Shown here one piece after another: positions 15,829-25,325 of a DNA stretch of 51,491 nt. The stretch's first letter is position 1. Each line of letters begins with the position of its first letter. Both the position numbers and the translations under genes were made by a program. The notes beneath the pieces were generated by a model, which saw nothing but the letters and a program-made list of their open reading frames with translations, was not told the DNA's origin and searched no databases. Where the stretch lies: the NCBI GenBank assembly GCA_026989335.1, contig JALSJN010000063.1:1-51491 (forward strand). Direction: 5' to 3'. This DNA comes from Thiotrichaceae bacterium (lineage in GTDB: Bacteria; Pseudomonadota; Gammaproteobacteria; Thiotrichales; Thiotrichaceae).

Positions 15829-16128
15829 ATGAAAGATCTAATTATCAAAACTGGACTTGCAGCACTTATTGTATTTACTGCTAATACTGCAATGGCATTC
15901 GAGCAAATAAGCTCAGAATATGGCACTGATAGTGCGTTTGTTAATGGTGGTATTGAGCAAAATGTAATACCCGTAGCTTCATACCGTGCTCATGCTGGCC
16001 ATGAAATACAATTTAGTGGTGGTGCAGAACGTTATAATGGTGGAAATACAGTATCTTATAGTAATACTGATCACTATATTAATACTAATAATAACCCGCT
16101 TTCTATCGACTATATCAGTAAAAAGTAA
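15829..16128 (+). CDS. Small secreted protein of unknown family, copy 2
   Basis: The ATG at 15829 with AGGAG upstream is preferred over an in-frame TTG at 15823, because it matches the start of copy 1. It encodes 99 residues. Differences from copy 1 are few and mostly conservative in the mature part (FLNGG to FVNGG, EKNV to EQNV), with more change at the end (DTDHHSNTN to NTDHYINTNN). Retention of the coding sequence while the leader has diverged more suggests selection on the protein. It may be cotranscribed with the DUF302 and ATPase genes by read-through of the terminator at 16151. Confidence 0.8.
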   Translation: MKDLIIKTGLAALIVFTANTAMAFEQISSEYGTDSAFVNGGIEQNVIPVASYRAHAGHEIQFSGGAERYNGGNTVSYSNTDHYINTNNNPLSIDYISKK

Positions 16129-16150
16129 GTATTCCCGCTTTTTTATTATG

Positions 16151-16196
16151 GCTGGAATGATGCTTTATACGAAGTTTTATTTCAGCTTTTTTTTTT
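16151..16196 (+). terminator. Terminator of the second duplicate gene
   Basis: GCTGGAAT (16151-16158) pairs with ATTTCAGC (16179-16186), one G-T pair, followed by ten T. The next gene begins only 18 nt later, so some read-through is likely needed for its expression. Confidence 0.75.
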
Positions 16197-16214
16197 ACAC
16201 ATCAGGAGTAAGTC

Positions 16215-16613
16215 ATGTACAGTTTTTCAACCGCATTAGAGGGAAGTTTAGAGTCAATCGAACCCCGTGTTATTGACGCACTTAAAGATGAAGGTTTTGG
16301 TGTATTGACTGAGATTGATATCCAAGCAACGTTAAAGGATAAGCTTGGTGAAGATATGGAACCTTATAAAATTTTAGGTGCTTGTAATCCCCCTCTGGCA
16401 CATCAAGCATTGATGGCCGAACCCGATATTGGATTATTACTTCCCTGTAATATTGTGCTTCGCACTGTTTCAACAGGGGTTGTCGTCTCTTTTATGGATC
16501 CAGCAGCAGTATTAACGTTAGTTAATAGGCCAGAGGTTGAAGCACTTGCACAAGATGTTCGTCAACGATTAATTAGGGTTAGATTAGCTTTAGGTGGTGA
16601 TTTTAGTCATTAA
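16215..16613 (+). CDS. DUF302 domain protein
   Basis: The 132-residue product matches the DUF302 family over its whole length: GFGVLTEIDIQATLKDKLGED, PYKILGACNPPLAHQAL and EPDIGLLLPCNIVLR. Two conserved Cys lie in GACNPP and LLPCN. There is no signal peptide, so it is probably cytoplasmic. DUF302 genes often sit beside metal-efflux and thiol-related genes, but their biochemical role is not established. It has a good AGGAG site and lies 33 nt before the copper ATPase gene, which suggests an operon with it. Confidence 0.88.
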   Translation: MYSFSTALEGSLESIEPRVIDALKDEGFGVLTEIDIQATLKDKLGEDMEPYKILGACNPPLAHQALMAEPDIGLLLPCNIVLRTVSTGVVVSFMDPAAVLTLVNRPEVEALAQDVRQRLIRVRLALGGDFSH

Positions 16614-16646
16614 TAATTACATAAAATAAGAAATGGAGGACGTGTT

Positions 16647-19139
16647 ATGAAACAGTTAAAAGACCCAGTCTGTGGGATGGATGTTAAACAAGATAGCCAA
16701 TTTACTACTGATATTGACAACAATAGTTATTATTTTTGTAGCGAACACTGCCTTAGTTCTTTTAAGGAGAATCCAGTTTCTTTTTTAAAAACAGTGGATG
16801 AAAAATATAAGTCAGATCAACACTCGCATGATCACCCGCACAAGCATACAACAAAAGATAAAGGTGATTGCTGTGGTACACAAGCTCATGTGATGAGTGG
16901 CGAAAGTGGTAACGGTATTTACTATTGCCCAATGCACTGCGAAGGTGAGAAAACCTACCCAGAAGCTGGTGATTGCCCCGTTTGTGGGATGGATTTATTG
17001 GAGCAACCCAGCTTAAGCACAAGTGATACACAATACACATGCCCAATGCACCCAGAAATCATAAAAGATGAGGCGGGAGATTGTCCCATTTGTGGCATGG
17101 ATTTAGTGCCGATGGCACCTACTGAGTCAAATGAGCAAAAAGCGTATCAAGAGCTAGTGCATAAGATGAAGGTAGCCACCTTGTTTACCGTACCGGTGTT
17201 CTTAATCGCAATGGCTGACTTAATTCCAGGCAAGCCTTTATTAAATATAATGAGCCAACAATCATGGAATTGGTTAATGTTTTTTCTTACCTTGCCAGTC
17301 GTTTTTTATGCGTGTTGGATGTTTTTTGAGCGCGCTTACAAGTCTATTGTTACGATGAACCTTAATATGTTTACACTGGTAGGTATTGGCACAGGTGTGG
17401 CTTTTGTGTTTAGTATTATTGCGATGTTATTTCCTGATGTTTTCCCCGATCAGTTTAAAACGGAGGAGGGCACTGTTTTCCTCTATTTTGAGGCAACTGC
17501 TGTTATTTTAACCTTAGTCTTATTAGGTCAACTCCTAGAAGCTAGAGCGCATAGCCAAACCAGTGGAGCGCTTAAAGAATTATTAAAACTGGCACCTTCT
17601 GAAGCAGTTATTGTTGAAAATGGCGAAGAACGTGTGATCTCAATTCATGACATTAAAGAGGGTGACTTATTAAGAGTTAAGCCCGGTGACAAGATTCCCG
17701 TTGATGGAAAAATCACAGAAGGCAAAAGTAACGTGGATGAGTCGATGATTTCAGGTGAGCCTATTCCCGTTGATAAATCGGAGGGTGATAAGGTTAGTTC
17801 AGGCACAATTAACGGCAATAAGTCATTTGTAATGGTTGCAGAAAGAGTAGGGGCAGACACATTACTATCACAGATTATTCAAATGGTTAATGATGCCAGC
17901 CGCTCACGCGCGCCGATTCAAAAATTAGCTGATACCATTTCAAAATACTTTGTGCCGATAGTCATAGCCGTAGCATTGATCACTTTCTTTGTTTGGGTAA
18001 AATTTGGCCCTGAGCCAGCCTATGTTTTCGGTTTTGTAAATGCGATCGCGGTATTAATTATTGCTTGTCCTTGTGCCTTAGGCTTAGCTACTCCAATGTC
18101 AGTGATGGTTGGCGTAGGCAAGGGTGCACAATCTGGCATCTTAATTAAAAATGCAGAAGCATTAGAGACGATGGATAAGGTTGATGTACTTATCACGGAC
18201 AAGACCGGAACGATTACCGAGGGTAAGCCTTCAGTTGAAAAAGTCTATGCACTCAAAGGAGAAAAAAGCGATGTATTACTACAGCAAATTGCTTCACTTA
18301 ATCAATACAGTGAGCACCCTTTAGCAGAGGCTATTGTTAAGTATGCCAAGCAGGAGTCAGTTAGCCTTAAAGATGTTGATGATTTTGAAGCGGTAGCAGG
18401 TAAAGGTGTGATTGGTAAACTTGATAAAACGCAGATTTCACTGGGTAATAAAAAACTCATGAATCAAATGAGTGTTAAGGTATCCGATGAATTAGATCAG
18501 GCCATTCTGGCAGAGCAAAAACTCGGTAAAACTGTTTCGTATATCGCTATTGACAAGGAAGCTGTGGGCTATGTGTCAATCTACGATGCGATTAAGAAAA
18601 GTAGTAAAGAGGCTATTACCGAACTGATTAATAGTGGTGTAAAAGTCATTATGATGACGGGCGATAATCGTAACACAGCGAAAGCGGTTGCGGATGAGCT
18701 GAATTTAACAGAGTACGTTGCCGATTGTTTACCCGAAGATAAGCTTAATAAAATCAAAGAACTACAATCACAGGGACTATTGGTCGCTATGGCAGGTGAT
18801 GGTATTAATGATTCACCCGCATTAGCGCAATCAAATGTCGGTATTGCAATGGGTACAGGCACCGATGTCGCGATTGAAAGTGCTGAAATCACATTAGTTA
18901 AAGGTGACTTGCAAGGTATCGTTAAAGCTAAAAAGCTGAGTCACGGAGTGATGAAAAATATTAAGAAAAATTTATTCTTTGCCTTTATTTACAATATATT
19001 AGGTGTGCCTGTTGCAGCTGGTGCCTTATACCCTGTGTTTGGCTTGTTACTTTCACCGATGATAGCAGCTACCGCAATGAGCTTTAGCTCCGTTTCGGTT
19101 ATTGTAAATTCGCTACGATTACGCAGTATTAAACTATAA
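16647..19139 (+). CDS. Copper-exporting P1B-type ATPase with YHS and CPMH domains
   Basis: P-type ATPase of 830 residues that exports Cu(I) from the cytoplasm. In place of the classical CXXC ferredoxin-like domain it has an N-terminal YHS domain (KDPVCGMDV, YYFCSEHC), a His-rich linker, and two CPMH...CPxCGMDL metal modules at about 94-117 and 131-154. Core motifs are the transport motif CPC (474-476), phosphorylation loop DKTGT (Asp518), SEHPLAEA and GDGIND (about 718-723). The layout fits CopA-type exporters of the YHS subgroup. The stop TAA is followed immediately by a palindromic element. Confidence 0.93.
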   Translation: MKQLKDPVCGMDVKQDSQFTTDIDNNSYYFCSEHCLSSFKENPVSFLKTVDEKYKSDQHSHDHPHKHTTKDKGDCCGTQAHVMSGESGNGIYYCPMHCEGEKTYPEAGDCPVCGMDLLEQPSLSTSDTQYTCPMHPEIIKDEAGDCPICGMDLVPMAPTESNEQKAYQELVHKMKVATLFTVPVFLIAMADLIPGKPLLNIMSQQSWNWLMFFLTLPVVFYACWMFFERAYKSIVTMNLNMFTLVGIGTGVAFVFSIIAMLFPDVFPDQFKTEEGTVFLYFEATAVILTLVLLGQLLEARAHSQTSGALKELLKLAPSEAVIVENGEERVISIHDIKEGDLLRVKPGDKIPVDGKITEGKSNVDESMISGEPIPVDKSEGDKVSSGTINGNKSFVMVAERVGADTLLSQIIQMVNDASRSRAPIQKLADTISKYFVPIVIAVALITFFVWVKFGPEPAYVFGFVNAIAVLIIACPCALGLATPMSVMVGVGKGAQSGILIKNAEALETMDKVDVLITDKTGTITEGKPSVEKVYALKGEKSDVLLQQIASLNQYSEHPLAEAIVKYAKQESVSLKDVDDFEAVAGKGVIGKLDKTQISLGNKKLMNQMSVKVSDELDQAILAEQKLGKTVSYIAIDKEAVGYVSIYDAIKKSSKEAITELINSGVKVIMMTGDNRNTAKAVADELNLTEYVADCLPEDKLNKIKELQSQGLLVAMAGDGINDSPALAQSNVGIAMGTGTDVAIESAEITLVKGDLQGIVKAKKLSHGVMKNIKKNLFFAFIYNILGVPVAAGALYPVFGLLLSPMIAATAMSFSSVSVIVNSLRLRSIKL

Positions 19140-19216
19140 GAGACCATTGCACGAATCGGATGATGAGTAAAAATGACTGAAATTTTTCTTTTTTTATCGA
19201 CTCGTGCAAAGGTCTG
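19140..19216 (+). mobile_element. Palindromic non-autonomous element, copy 2 (short)
   Basis: The ends GAGACCATTGCACGA and TCGTGCAAAGGTCTG bound 77 bp, about half the length of copies 1 and 3; the middle is deleted. The flanks read CTATAA before and TATAAG after, a possible TATAA target duplication. It begins at the base after the ATPase stop codon and fills the space between two converging genes. Confidence 0.75.
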
Positions 19217-19229
19217 TATAAGCATAAGC

Positions 19230-20141
19230 TTAAAAAAACAACTGTTCTTCTAAAGTCTTACCGCGACTAAACTGTCGGTAAGACCAGTTTTTTTCTGCTA
19301 AAAGCATCAAAAGTTTTGCATCTAACTTGGGTTCTTTTAATTCACTGTATTCAATAATGTATTCATTTCTTTGTGGGCTATTAATGGCAATTACTCCAGT
19401 GAGTTGTTGCAGAGTATTAATGACTTCGGTAACGGAGTAGGTTTCTAGTTGTAGGGTTATGAATTGACTTGCTTTTGTTGAGTCTGAAGCGTCTAACATC
19501 GTCGTACGCATATGGCCTTTTTCTAGCATCAGCACTTGCTGACATAATCGACCGAGTTCGTTGAGATCATGTGAGCTGATGATAAAGGTCGTATCAGCGG
19601 TTTGTTCGGATATGATGCTACGTATTGTTCGCGTGTTTACTGGGTCTAGCCCTGCTGTGGGTTCGTCTAAAAACACTAACGAAGGTTTGCCAATAAAGGA
19701 TTGAGCGATTGCTACGCGTTTTCCCATACCGTGACTCAAGGTGCTAGGTTTGTTGTTAAATTCTTGTTTTAAATCCACCGCCTCTAGCACTCTATGTACT
19801 TCATGAACCGCAGCTTTAGTGCTAAACCCTTGTAGCCTTGCATATAAGCTTAGCTGTGCGCCAATGCTGAAAGAGGGGTCTAGCTGTGCATCTTGCGGTA
19901 ATGCAGAGACCTTTCCAATCAGCTTAGTAGAACCGGGCTTATGCCCAAATAAACTGACATTGCCAGAACTGGGGTGAAGGTAGCCGCATAAAATATTAAA
20001 TAACGTTGTTTTGCCTGCACCGTTAGGGCCAACTAGCCCAATTGGCTCACCGGCATGAAGGGTAAAATCGATATTATTGAGTACCTGTTTTTTTGCATAG
20101 CGGTGGTTAAGATTCTGGCAAGTAATAATCGGATCATTCAT
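19230..20141 (-). CDS. ABC transporter ATP-binding protein
   Basis: The 303-residue ATPase of an ABC-2 type exporter has Walker A GPNGAGKT, Q-loop SALPQDAQ, signature LSHGMGKR, Walker B LVFLDEPTAGLDP and the switch His in ISSHDLNELG. The signature deviates from LSGG by having LSHG. A C-terminal extension of about 90 residues follows the nucleotide-binding core. It overlaps the permease gene by 4 nt, so they form a two-gene operon. The substrate is unknown; NosF/NosY-like exporters are similar in style, but there are no nos genes here. Confidence 0.85.
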   Translation of the reverse strand: MNDPIITCQNLNHRYAKKQVLNNIDFTLHAGEPIGLVGPNGAGKTTLFNILCGYLHPSSGNVSLFGHKPGSTKLIGKVSALPQDAQLDPSFSIGAQLSLYARLQGFSTKAAVHEVHRVLEAVDLKQEFNNKPSTLSHGMGKRVAIAQSFIGKPSLVFLDEPTAGLDPVNTRTIRSIISEQTADTTFIISSHDLNELGRLCQQVLMLEKGHMRTTMLDASDSTKASQFITLQLETYSVTEVINTLQQLTGVIAINSPQRNEYIIEYSELKEPKLDAKLLMLLAEKNWSYRQFSRGKTLEEQLFF

Positions 20142-20953
20142 AGGTTTTTAGTCACCATTATCCAGCGCCCAATGGTTAAGAACACAGCTGTTTGTATCAG
20201 TGGCAGAGCCGCTAATTTTAAAGGTATTAAGCCAGATACTTTGGCAATATCTGCATTATAAAAGCCAAGAATGAAAAGCTGTAAGATGTCTAGAATGGGT
20301 GCATAAGTACTGAGTTTAGTGATGATAGCTGAGAATACAATCATAATAAGTATTGCCCACATAATGGCTTGCCGAGCCGAATTTAGCTTGGCTGAAAGTA
20401 GCGCCATCAAAGCATTATAAGGTAATAATATAATGACTAAATTAACTAAGATGGTAGTCGCTGTTGTAAAAGCTAGTGGGATTAGAGATGCGTCGCGATA
20501 CAGGGCTAAGCCTAGTGTTGTAATTAATGTAAACAGAATAATTAACAGCTGAATCACCGTAACCGACAAGAAACGACCAAAAAATATATTGTCGCGTGTG
20601 GTACGTAAGGTGAGAAAACGCAAGGTGCCGCGTTTTCTGTCAGAGCTTGTTTGATCCGCTGCAATGGCGATACTTAATAATGGTAAAAAAATGATAGTGA
20701 TTTGCCAATAAACTTGGAACTCAATGACCGGCCATCTTATTAACGAGCCTAAGCCAAGAAAATTAGTAAGCGCATTACTTTGATCTTGTCCTGTTTGCAT
20801 CACAATATTAGCGGCTAAACGAATGGGGTAAAATAAAATCAAACCCCAAACTGCAAATAAAGTAATTAATGACAATAAACCTTTGCGGCTTGCAAACAAT
20901 CGTCTTAATTCAAATTGAATGATAAGGTATAGATGTTTTAATGAAACTGACAT
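20138..20953 (-). CDS. ABC-2 type permease
   Basis: Integral membrane protein of 271 residues with about six hydrophobic segments and the ABC-2 hallmark SSDRKRGTLRFLTLRTTRDNIFFGRFLS in the first cytoplasmic part. It starts at 20953 and its end overlaps the ATPase start. Its substrate cannot be told from the sequence. Confidence 0.82.
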   Translation of the reverse strand: MSVSLKHLYLIIQFELRRLFASRKGLLSLITLFAVWGLILFYPIRLAANIVMQTGQDQSNALTNFLGLGSLIRWPVIEFQVYWQITIIFLPLLSIAIAADQTSSDRKRGTLRFLTLRTTRDNIFFGRFLSVTVIQLLIILFTLITTLGLALYRDASLIPLAFTTATTILVNLVIILLPYNALMALLSAKLNSARQAIMWAILIMIVFSAIITKLSTYAPILDILQLFILGFYNADIAKVSGLIPLKLAALPLIQTAVFLTIGRWIMVTKNL

Positions 20954-20987
20954 AGATGAATTGTAGCAGAATGTTGTAACTATATTC

Positions 20988-22247
20988 TCACTGCTTGGGT
21001 GGCTGTTTGCGTTTTAATTTATTGATGATAAAACGGGCAGGGTGGCAGTTTTCTAAGTGGCTTTTTTGATTTTTCTCTAGCATATTATTGATTAAGTTAG
21101 TCAAAATATTGGCACAATAACCACTGGTGGTTAAACCCCGCGAGCCGAGCCCACCTAAAACAAATAAACCGGTTTGGTATTCAGCCTTTGGGTATTGTTT
21201 GTATTGTTTACCTTGGTGTAAATCATGGTAAGTTTTATTGTAAAAGGCTTTATTTGGCAATGCGCCAACATAAGGGAAGCGGTCTGGTGTTGTCATGCGT
21301 ACTGCCGTATGCCCGCTTTTACGGTGTAAAAAGGCATTGGCAATATTGGGTAAGTATGAATGTAAGTTCGTAAAGTTTAGCTTATCAGCATGTGCATTTA
21401 AGGTCGGATCATCAATATTGCGCTCGAAGGTAGCACCAAAAACATGCTGACCATTTATTGATGGTGTTAAATAACCCTCATGTCCTATGACTGTCTTAAG
21501 TTTTTTTGTGGTTGCAGATGCGGTTGCGATGCTAGTTTGGCCTGCTACTGCTAAACCTGGTAAAAAGTTGGATTGTTGAAAGCTCATTAAGTCCTTGCCA
21601 TTGGCAATAATAACTACCTCGCTTTTAGCGACTAGCTGATTTTTATGATTAAGTAGCTGCCAAATTGACTCGTTTTGTACTAGCTCAAGTGCATCGGTTT
21701 GAAAAGAAACAGTGCAGTTTGGGTGGTTTGCCAAAGAGTTAGTAAGGCTACTAGGGTTTACCCATGCCCCTTTGGGGAAGTAAGAAGATTTGTACGGTAA
21801 GCATATACCTGCGACTTCACTGGTTTTCTGTTCATCAAGCAGTTGAATAAAATCAGTCGTTAAATTACGGTTTTGTAACGCATGCCAACGTTTTTCTTCG
21901 CGGTCATTATGGGTCAATTGTAAAACACCTGAAGCTTGCCATTCGATATTTTCTCCACGGTCTTCAAGTTTTTTAATCAGACTTAAGGTGTATTCAAAAG
22001 CATGTCGATAAAAATCTTCGCCGATACTGGGCAATGCCGTCATTTTGGGTGAGATTACACCAGCCTTATTACCAGAGGCTTCTATAGCCAGTGCTTTATG
22101 CCGCTCTATCAGCGTAACTTGCCAACCCTTCTCACACAGGTGCCAAGCCATTTGGCAACCTGCAATACCACCGCCAATTACAACAGCCTGTTGTTTTTTC
22201 CAGTGATAGCTTGGGTACTTAAACCAAGGTGGGGTCTTTTTGGACAT
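20988..22247 (-). CDS. FAD-dependent oxidoreductase like the MnmC C-terminal domain
   Basis: In bifunctional MnmC this domain removes carboxymethyl from cmnm5s2U34 of tRNA to give nm5s2U. Here only the FAD domain is present: PPWFKYPSYHW, the dinucleotide motif GGGIAGCQMAWHL, ASGNKAGVISPKM, the substrate-side strand ASGVLQLTHND and GGLGSRGLTTSGYCANIL. There is no N-terminal methyltransferase domain. The ATG at 22247 (MSKKTPPW) is preferred over an upstream in-frame TTG at 22271. Similar DAO-type oxidases exist, so tRNA specificity is likely but not proven. Confidence 0.75.
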   Translation of the reverse strand: MSKKTPPWFKYPSYHWKKQQAVVIGGGIAGCQMAWHLCEKGWQVTLIERHKALAIEASGNKAGVISPKMTALPSIGEDFYRHAFEYTLSLIKKLEDRGENIEWQASGVLQLTHNDREEKRWHALQNRNLTTDFIQLLDEQKTSEVAGICLPYKSSYFPKGAWVNPSSLTNSLANHPNCTVSFQTDALELVQNESIWQLLNHKNQLVAKSEVVIIANGKDLMSFQQSNFLPGLAVAGQTSIATASATTKKLKTVIGHEGYLTPSINGQHVFGATFERNIDDPTLNAHADKLNFTNLHSYLPNIANAFLHRKSGHTAVRMTTPDRFPYVGALPNKAFYNKTYHDLHQGKQYKQYPKAEYQTGLFVLGGLGSRGLTTSGYCANILTNLINNMLEKNQKSHLENCHPARFIINKLKRKQPPKQ

Positions 22248-22272
22248 GTTTTTTAGAGTCGTTGAAAGCAAC

Positions 22273-23046
22273 TTACGAGCGTATTCCTACTCCTTTCTTG
22301 AGTAATTGATAAGCAAATGCATAAAACACCACAATAAATATAATCAGTAAGGAGAAACTCGCCCAAGGGCTAATATCAGACACGCCTAAAATACCGTAAC
22401 GAAACCCGTTTACCATATACAGCACGGGGTTAGCTAAGGATACGGTTTGCCAAAAGTCAGACAACATATTGATCGAATAAAACACACCGCCTAAATAGGT
22501 AAGAGGCGTAAGCACGAACGTTGGAATAATAGTAATATCATCAAAGCTTTTCGCGTAAACCGCATTCACTAGACCAGCAATGGAAAATAGCATGGAGGTT
22601 AAGATTACAATGGCGATGGTTATAAACGGGTGAGCAATTGTTAACGATGAAAAGAACAATGAAACGATGGTAACAATTAAACCCACGATTAAGCCACGCG
22701 CCATTCCGCCGCCTATGTAACCCATTAAAATTATGTGATTGGGCACGGGTGAGATTAACATTTCTTGAATATGACCAAACATTTTTGCGGTGAAAAAAGT
22801 CGAGACGACATTTGAGTAAGAGTTGGTAATCACCGACATCATGATCAAACCAGGGATAATATATTCGATGTATTTAAAACCATCCATATCACCAATTTGG
22901 CTACCGATTAAGTTGCCAAAAATCACAAAATAAAGTGTCATGGTAATAGCTGGTGGTACTAATGTTTGCAACCAGATGCGCATAAAACGCATAACTTCTT
23001 TAATGAAGATAGTTTTAAAGGCAGTTATTTTTTGTTTGCTTGTCAT
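22273..23046 (-). CDS. ABC-2 type permease, YadH-like
   Basis: The 257-residue membrane protein is close to the YadH/inner-membrane ABC-2 family: TLVPPAITMTLYFVIFGNLIGSQIG, DGFKYIEYIIPGLIMMSVITNSYSNVVSTFF, EMLISPVPNHIILMGYIGGGMARG and LTPLTYLGGVFYSI. It overlaps the ATPase gene by 4 nt. The pair is conserved in many gammaproteobacteria, with no well-established substrate. Confidence 0.88.
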   Translation of the reverse strand: MTSKQKITAFKTIFIKEVMRFMRIWLQTLVPPAITMTLYFVIFGNLIGSQIGDMDGFKYIEYIIPGLIMMSVITNSYSNVVSTFFTAKMFGHIQEMLISPVPNHIILMGYIGGGMARGLIVGLIVTIVSLFFSSLTIAHPFITIAIVILTSMLFSIAGLVNAVYAKSFDDITIIPTFVLTPLTYLGGVFYSINMLSDFWQTVSLANPVLYMVNGFRYGILGVSDISPWASFSLLIIFIVVFYAFAYQLLKKGVGIRS

Positions 23047-23981
23047 TGGTTTATCTCACTTTTATCATTGTCGCTTTTAACCAATTTGACAAACAATTCT
23101 TCTAAACGGTTGGTTTTATTACGCATACTGGTAACACGGATATTGTGTTTGCTTAACTGCTCAAATAAATAATTCAATGATCGTGACTTATCAAGCTCCA
23201 CTTCAAGCGTTGATGCATCACGTTGGTATAAGGTTAGTTCACAATCTTGAGGTAAGCTTTCGTGGGGTTCTTTCAAATCCAATACAAAGGTTTCGACTTG
23301 CAACCGTGACAATAATTCTTTCATGCTGGTGCTTTCAACCACCTCACCTTTATTAATTATCGCAATGTTTTTACACATGCTTTCGGCTTCTTCTAAGTAA
23401 TGCGTAGTGAGGATGATGGTTGTTCCGGCTTGATTGAGTTTGCTTAAAAACTCCCACATTGAGCGGCGAATTTCAATATCAACCCCCGCAGTAGGTTCAT
23501 CTAAAATCAAAAGCTTGGGTTGATGGACTAAAGCCCGTGCAATCATTAAACGGCGTTTCATACCGCCTGATAAATTCTGCGCCTGATCATCACGCTTATC
23601 CCATAAATCAAGCTGCGTGAGTAATTCCTTGGTGCGTTGTTTTGCGGTAGTGCGGTCAATGCCGTAATATCCCGCTTGATTAATAATAATTTCTTGAACA
23701 GGTTCCCATATATTAAAGTTAAATTCTTGCGGGACTAATCCTATGTATTCTTTAACTTGCTCGCGTTGTGTATCAATATTGTTGCCAAAAACTTCAACAT
23801 CACCTGAGCTCTTATTAACTAAAGAACAAATAATGCCTATGGCGGTTGATTTACCCGCGCCATTAGAGCCAAGTAGTGCAAAGAAATCACCTTCTTCTAC
23901 TTCTAGGCTAATTCCTTTTAGTGCCTGAAAATCATTATCGTAGGTTTTTTTAAGATTTGTTATTTTAAGTGCGTATGTCAT
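23043..23981 (-). CDS. ABC transporter ATP-binding protein, YadG-like
   Basis: From the ATG at 23981 (MTYALKITNLKKTY) the length is 312 residues, as in YadG. Upstream in-frame ATG (23999) and TTG (24023) exist but do not match the family start. Motifs are Walker A GSNGAGKST, LVPQEFNFN, signature LSGGMKRR, Walker B LLILDEPTAGVD and the switch His in LTTHYLEEAE. It is the partner of the permease downstream. Confidence 0.88.
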   Translation of the reverse strand: MTYALKITNLKKTYDNDFQALKGISLEVEEGDFFALLGSNGAGKSTAIGIICSLVNKSSGDVEVFGNNIDTQREQVKEYIGLVPQEFNFNIWEPVQEIIINQAGYYGIDRTTAKQRTKELLTQLDLWDKRDDQAQNLSGGMKRRLMIARALVHQPKLLILDEPTAGVDIEIRRSMWEFLSKLNQAGTTIILTTHYLEEAESMCKNIAIINKGEVVESTSMKELLSRLQVETFVLDLKEPHESLPQDCELTLYQRDASTLEVELDKSRSLNYLFEQLSKHNIRVTSMRNKTNRLEELFVKLVKSDNDKSEINQ

Positions 23982-24043
23982 TGGTTTATCATGTGGCATA
24001 TTAGGGCTAAAAACAATGTTCAATAAGAACTAAAGGTTAAAAA

Positions 24044-24292
24044 ATGAGTCAGTGGTTTGTTTATATGTTGCGCTGTGCAGATAATAGTTTGTATACAGGG
24101 ATTACAACTGATTTAGTACGTAGGGTGGACGAGCATAACGCTAAAAAATCAGTAACTCGCTACACGCGAGTACGCCAGCCTGTGAAGCTTGTTTATAAAG
24201 AAACAGCCGAATCCCGATCACAGGCAAGTCAACGAGAAGCGCAAATTAAAAAGTTACTTAAGGCAGAAAAAGAAGCAATGTTGCTTGGATGA
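24044..24292 (+). CDS. GIY-YIG nuclease-fold protein, YhbQ type
   Basis: An 82-residue stand-alone GIY-YIG domain with WFVYMLRCADNSLYTGIT, Arg in LVRRVDEHN and the conserved Glu/Lys end QREAQIKKL. These small proteins are widespread and possibly involved in DNA repair or nuclease activity, but few have been characterised. It is the only + strand gene between 19140 and 31850. Confidence 0.88.
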   Translation: MSQWFVYMLRCADNSLYTGITTDLVRRVDEHNAKKSVTRYTRVRQPVKLVYKETAESRSQASQREAQIKKLLKAEKEAMLLG

Positions 24293-24299
24293 TGTGCGG

Positions 24300-25325
24300 T
24301 TATGTTGAAGGCCGTTCTAGCTCTTCTAATGACCAACGTGGTTTAGGCTGAATAACGGCTTCTTCTGTCTGCCCTGCTTGTAAACGAATCGCGCCTGCAT
24401 AAGCTATCATTGCGCCATTGTCGGTGCAAAACTGCATGCGCGGGAAGAAAATATCTGCCTCTAACTCAGCTAGCTTCTCGCGTAAACGCTTATTTGCCCC
24501 AACGCCCCCAGCGATAATTAGGCGTTGTCTGGTTTGGTTTTCATCCGCAATACTTTCTAATGCCCTACGACACTTGATAAATAAGGTATCTACCACGGCT
24601 TCTTGAAACGCATGGGCTATATTGGCCTTGTCTTGCTCTGATTTAGCTGATTTGTTCCATGTGGTTAGGGCAAAGGTTTTTAAGCCACTATAACTAAAAT
24701 CAAGCCCGCCCTGACGAATCATTGGGCGAGGGAATTTATAAGCATCGGCTTCACCTTGTTCTGCTAATTCAGCAAGAATAGGTCCGCCGGGATAGCCTAG
24801 GCCCAACATTTTGGCGGTTTTATCAAAGGCTTCTCCTACGGCATCATCCAGTGATTCTCCCATTATACGATAATCACCAATGGCTTTGACCTCGACTAAC
24901 ATGGTATGTCCACCAGAAACCAATAGTGCAATAAAGGGAAACTCAGGTGGATTACTTTCTAACATCGGTGCTAGCAAATGACCTTCCATATGATGCACGG
25001 CAACCGCAGGGATTTTTAAGCCCCACGCTAAAGAGCGCCCAACAGACGCCCCAACCATAAGTGCGCCGATTAATCCCGGGCCGCTAGTGTAGGCGATGCC
25101 ATCAAGATCCGTTAACGATAATTTGGCCTGTTGCAGTGTCTCTTTAATTAATGGTGTGATTTTACGAATATGATCGCGGGAGGCTAACTCAGGCACAACC
25201 CCCCCATATTCTGCATGTAGCGCTACCTGCGAGTACAGTTTATCAGCGAGTAATTCATCTGTGCTAGTGTCATAAATAGCGATGCCAGTTTCATCACAAG
25301 AGGTTTCAATACCGAGTACTTTCAT
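24300..25325 (-). CDS. tsaD: tRNA N6-threonylcarbamoyladenosine transferase subunit TsaD
   Basis: Essential enzyme that, with TsaB and TsaE, puts threonylcarbamoyl on A37 of ANN-decoding tRNAs. The 341 residues begin [19 protein letters not shown] and contain the metal-binding HHMEGH motif, ALLVSGGHT and the ASKHA signature [22 protein letters not shown]. The end of the family ([29 protein letters not shown]) is intact. Its start overlaps the stop of the transglutaminase-like gene by 4 nt. Confidence 0.96.
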   Translation of the reverse strand: MKVLGIETSCDETGIAIYDTSTDELLADKLYSQVALHAEYGGVVPELASRDHIRKITPLIKETLQQAKLSLTDLDGIAYTSGPGLIGALMVGASVGRSLAWGLKIPAVAVHHMEGHLLAPMLESNPPEFPFIALLVSGGHTMLVEVKAIGDYRIMGESLDDAVGEAFDKTAKMLGLGYPGGPILAELAEQGEADAYKFPRPMIRQGGLDFSYSGLKTFALTTWNKSAKSEQDKANIAHAFQEAVVDTLFIKCRRALESIADENQTRQRLIIAGGVGANKRLREKLAELEADIFFPRMQFCTDNGAMIAYAGAIRLQAGQTEEAVIQPKPRWSLEELERPST

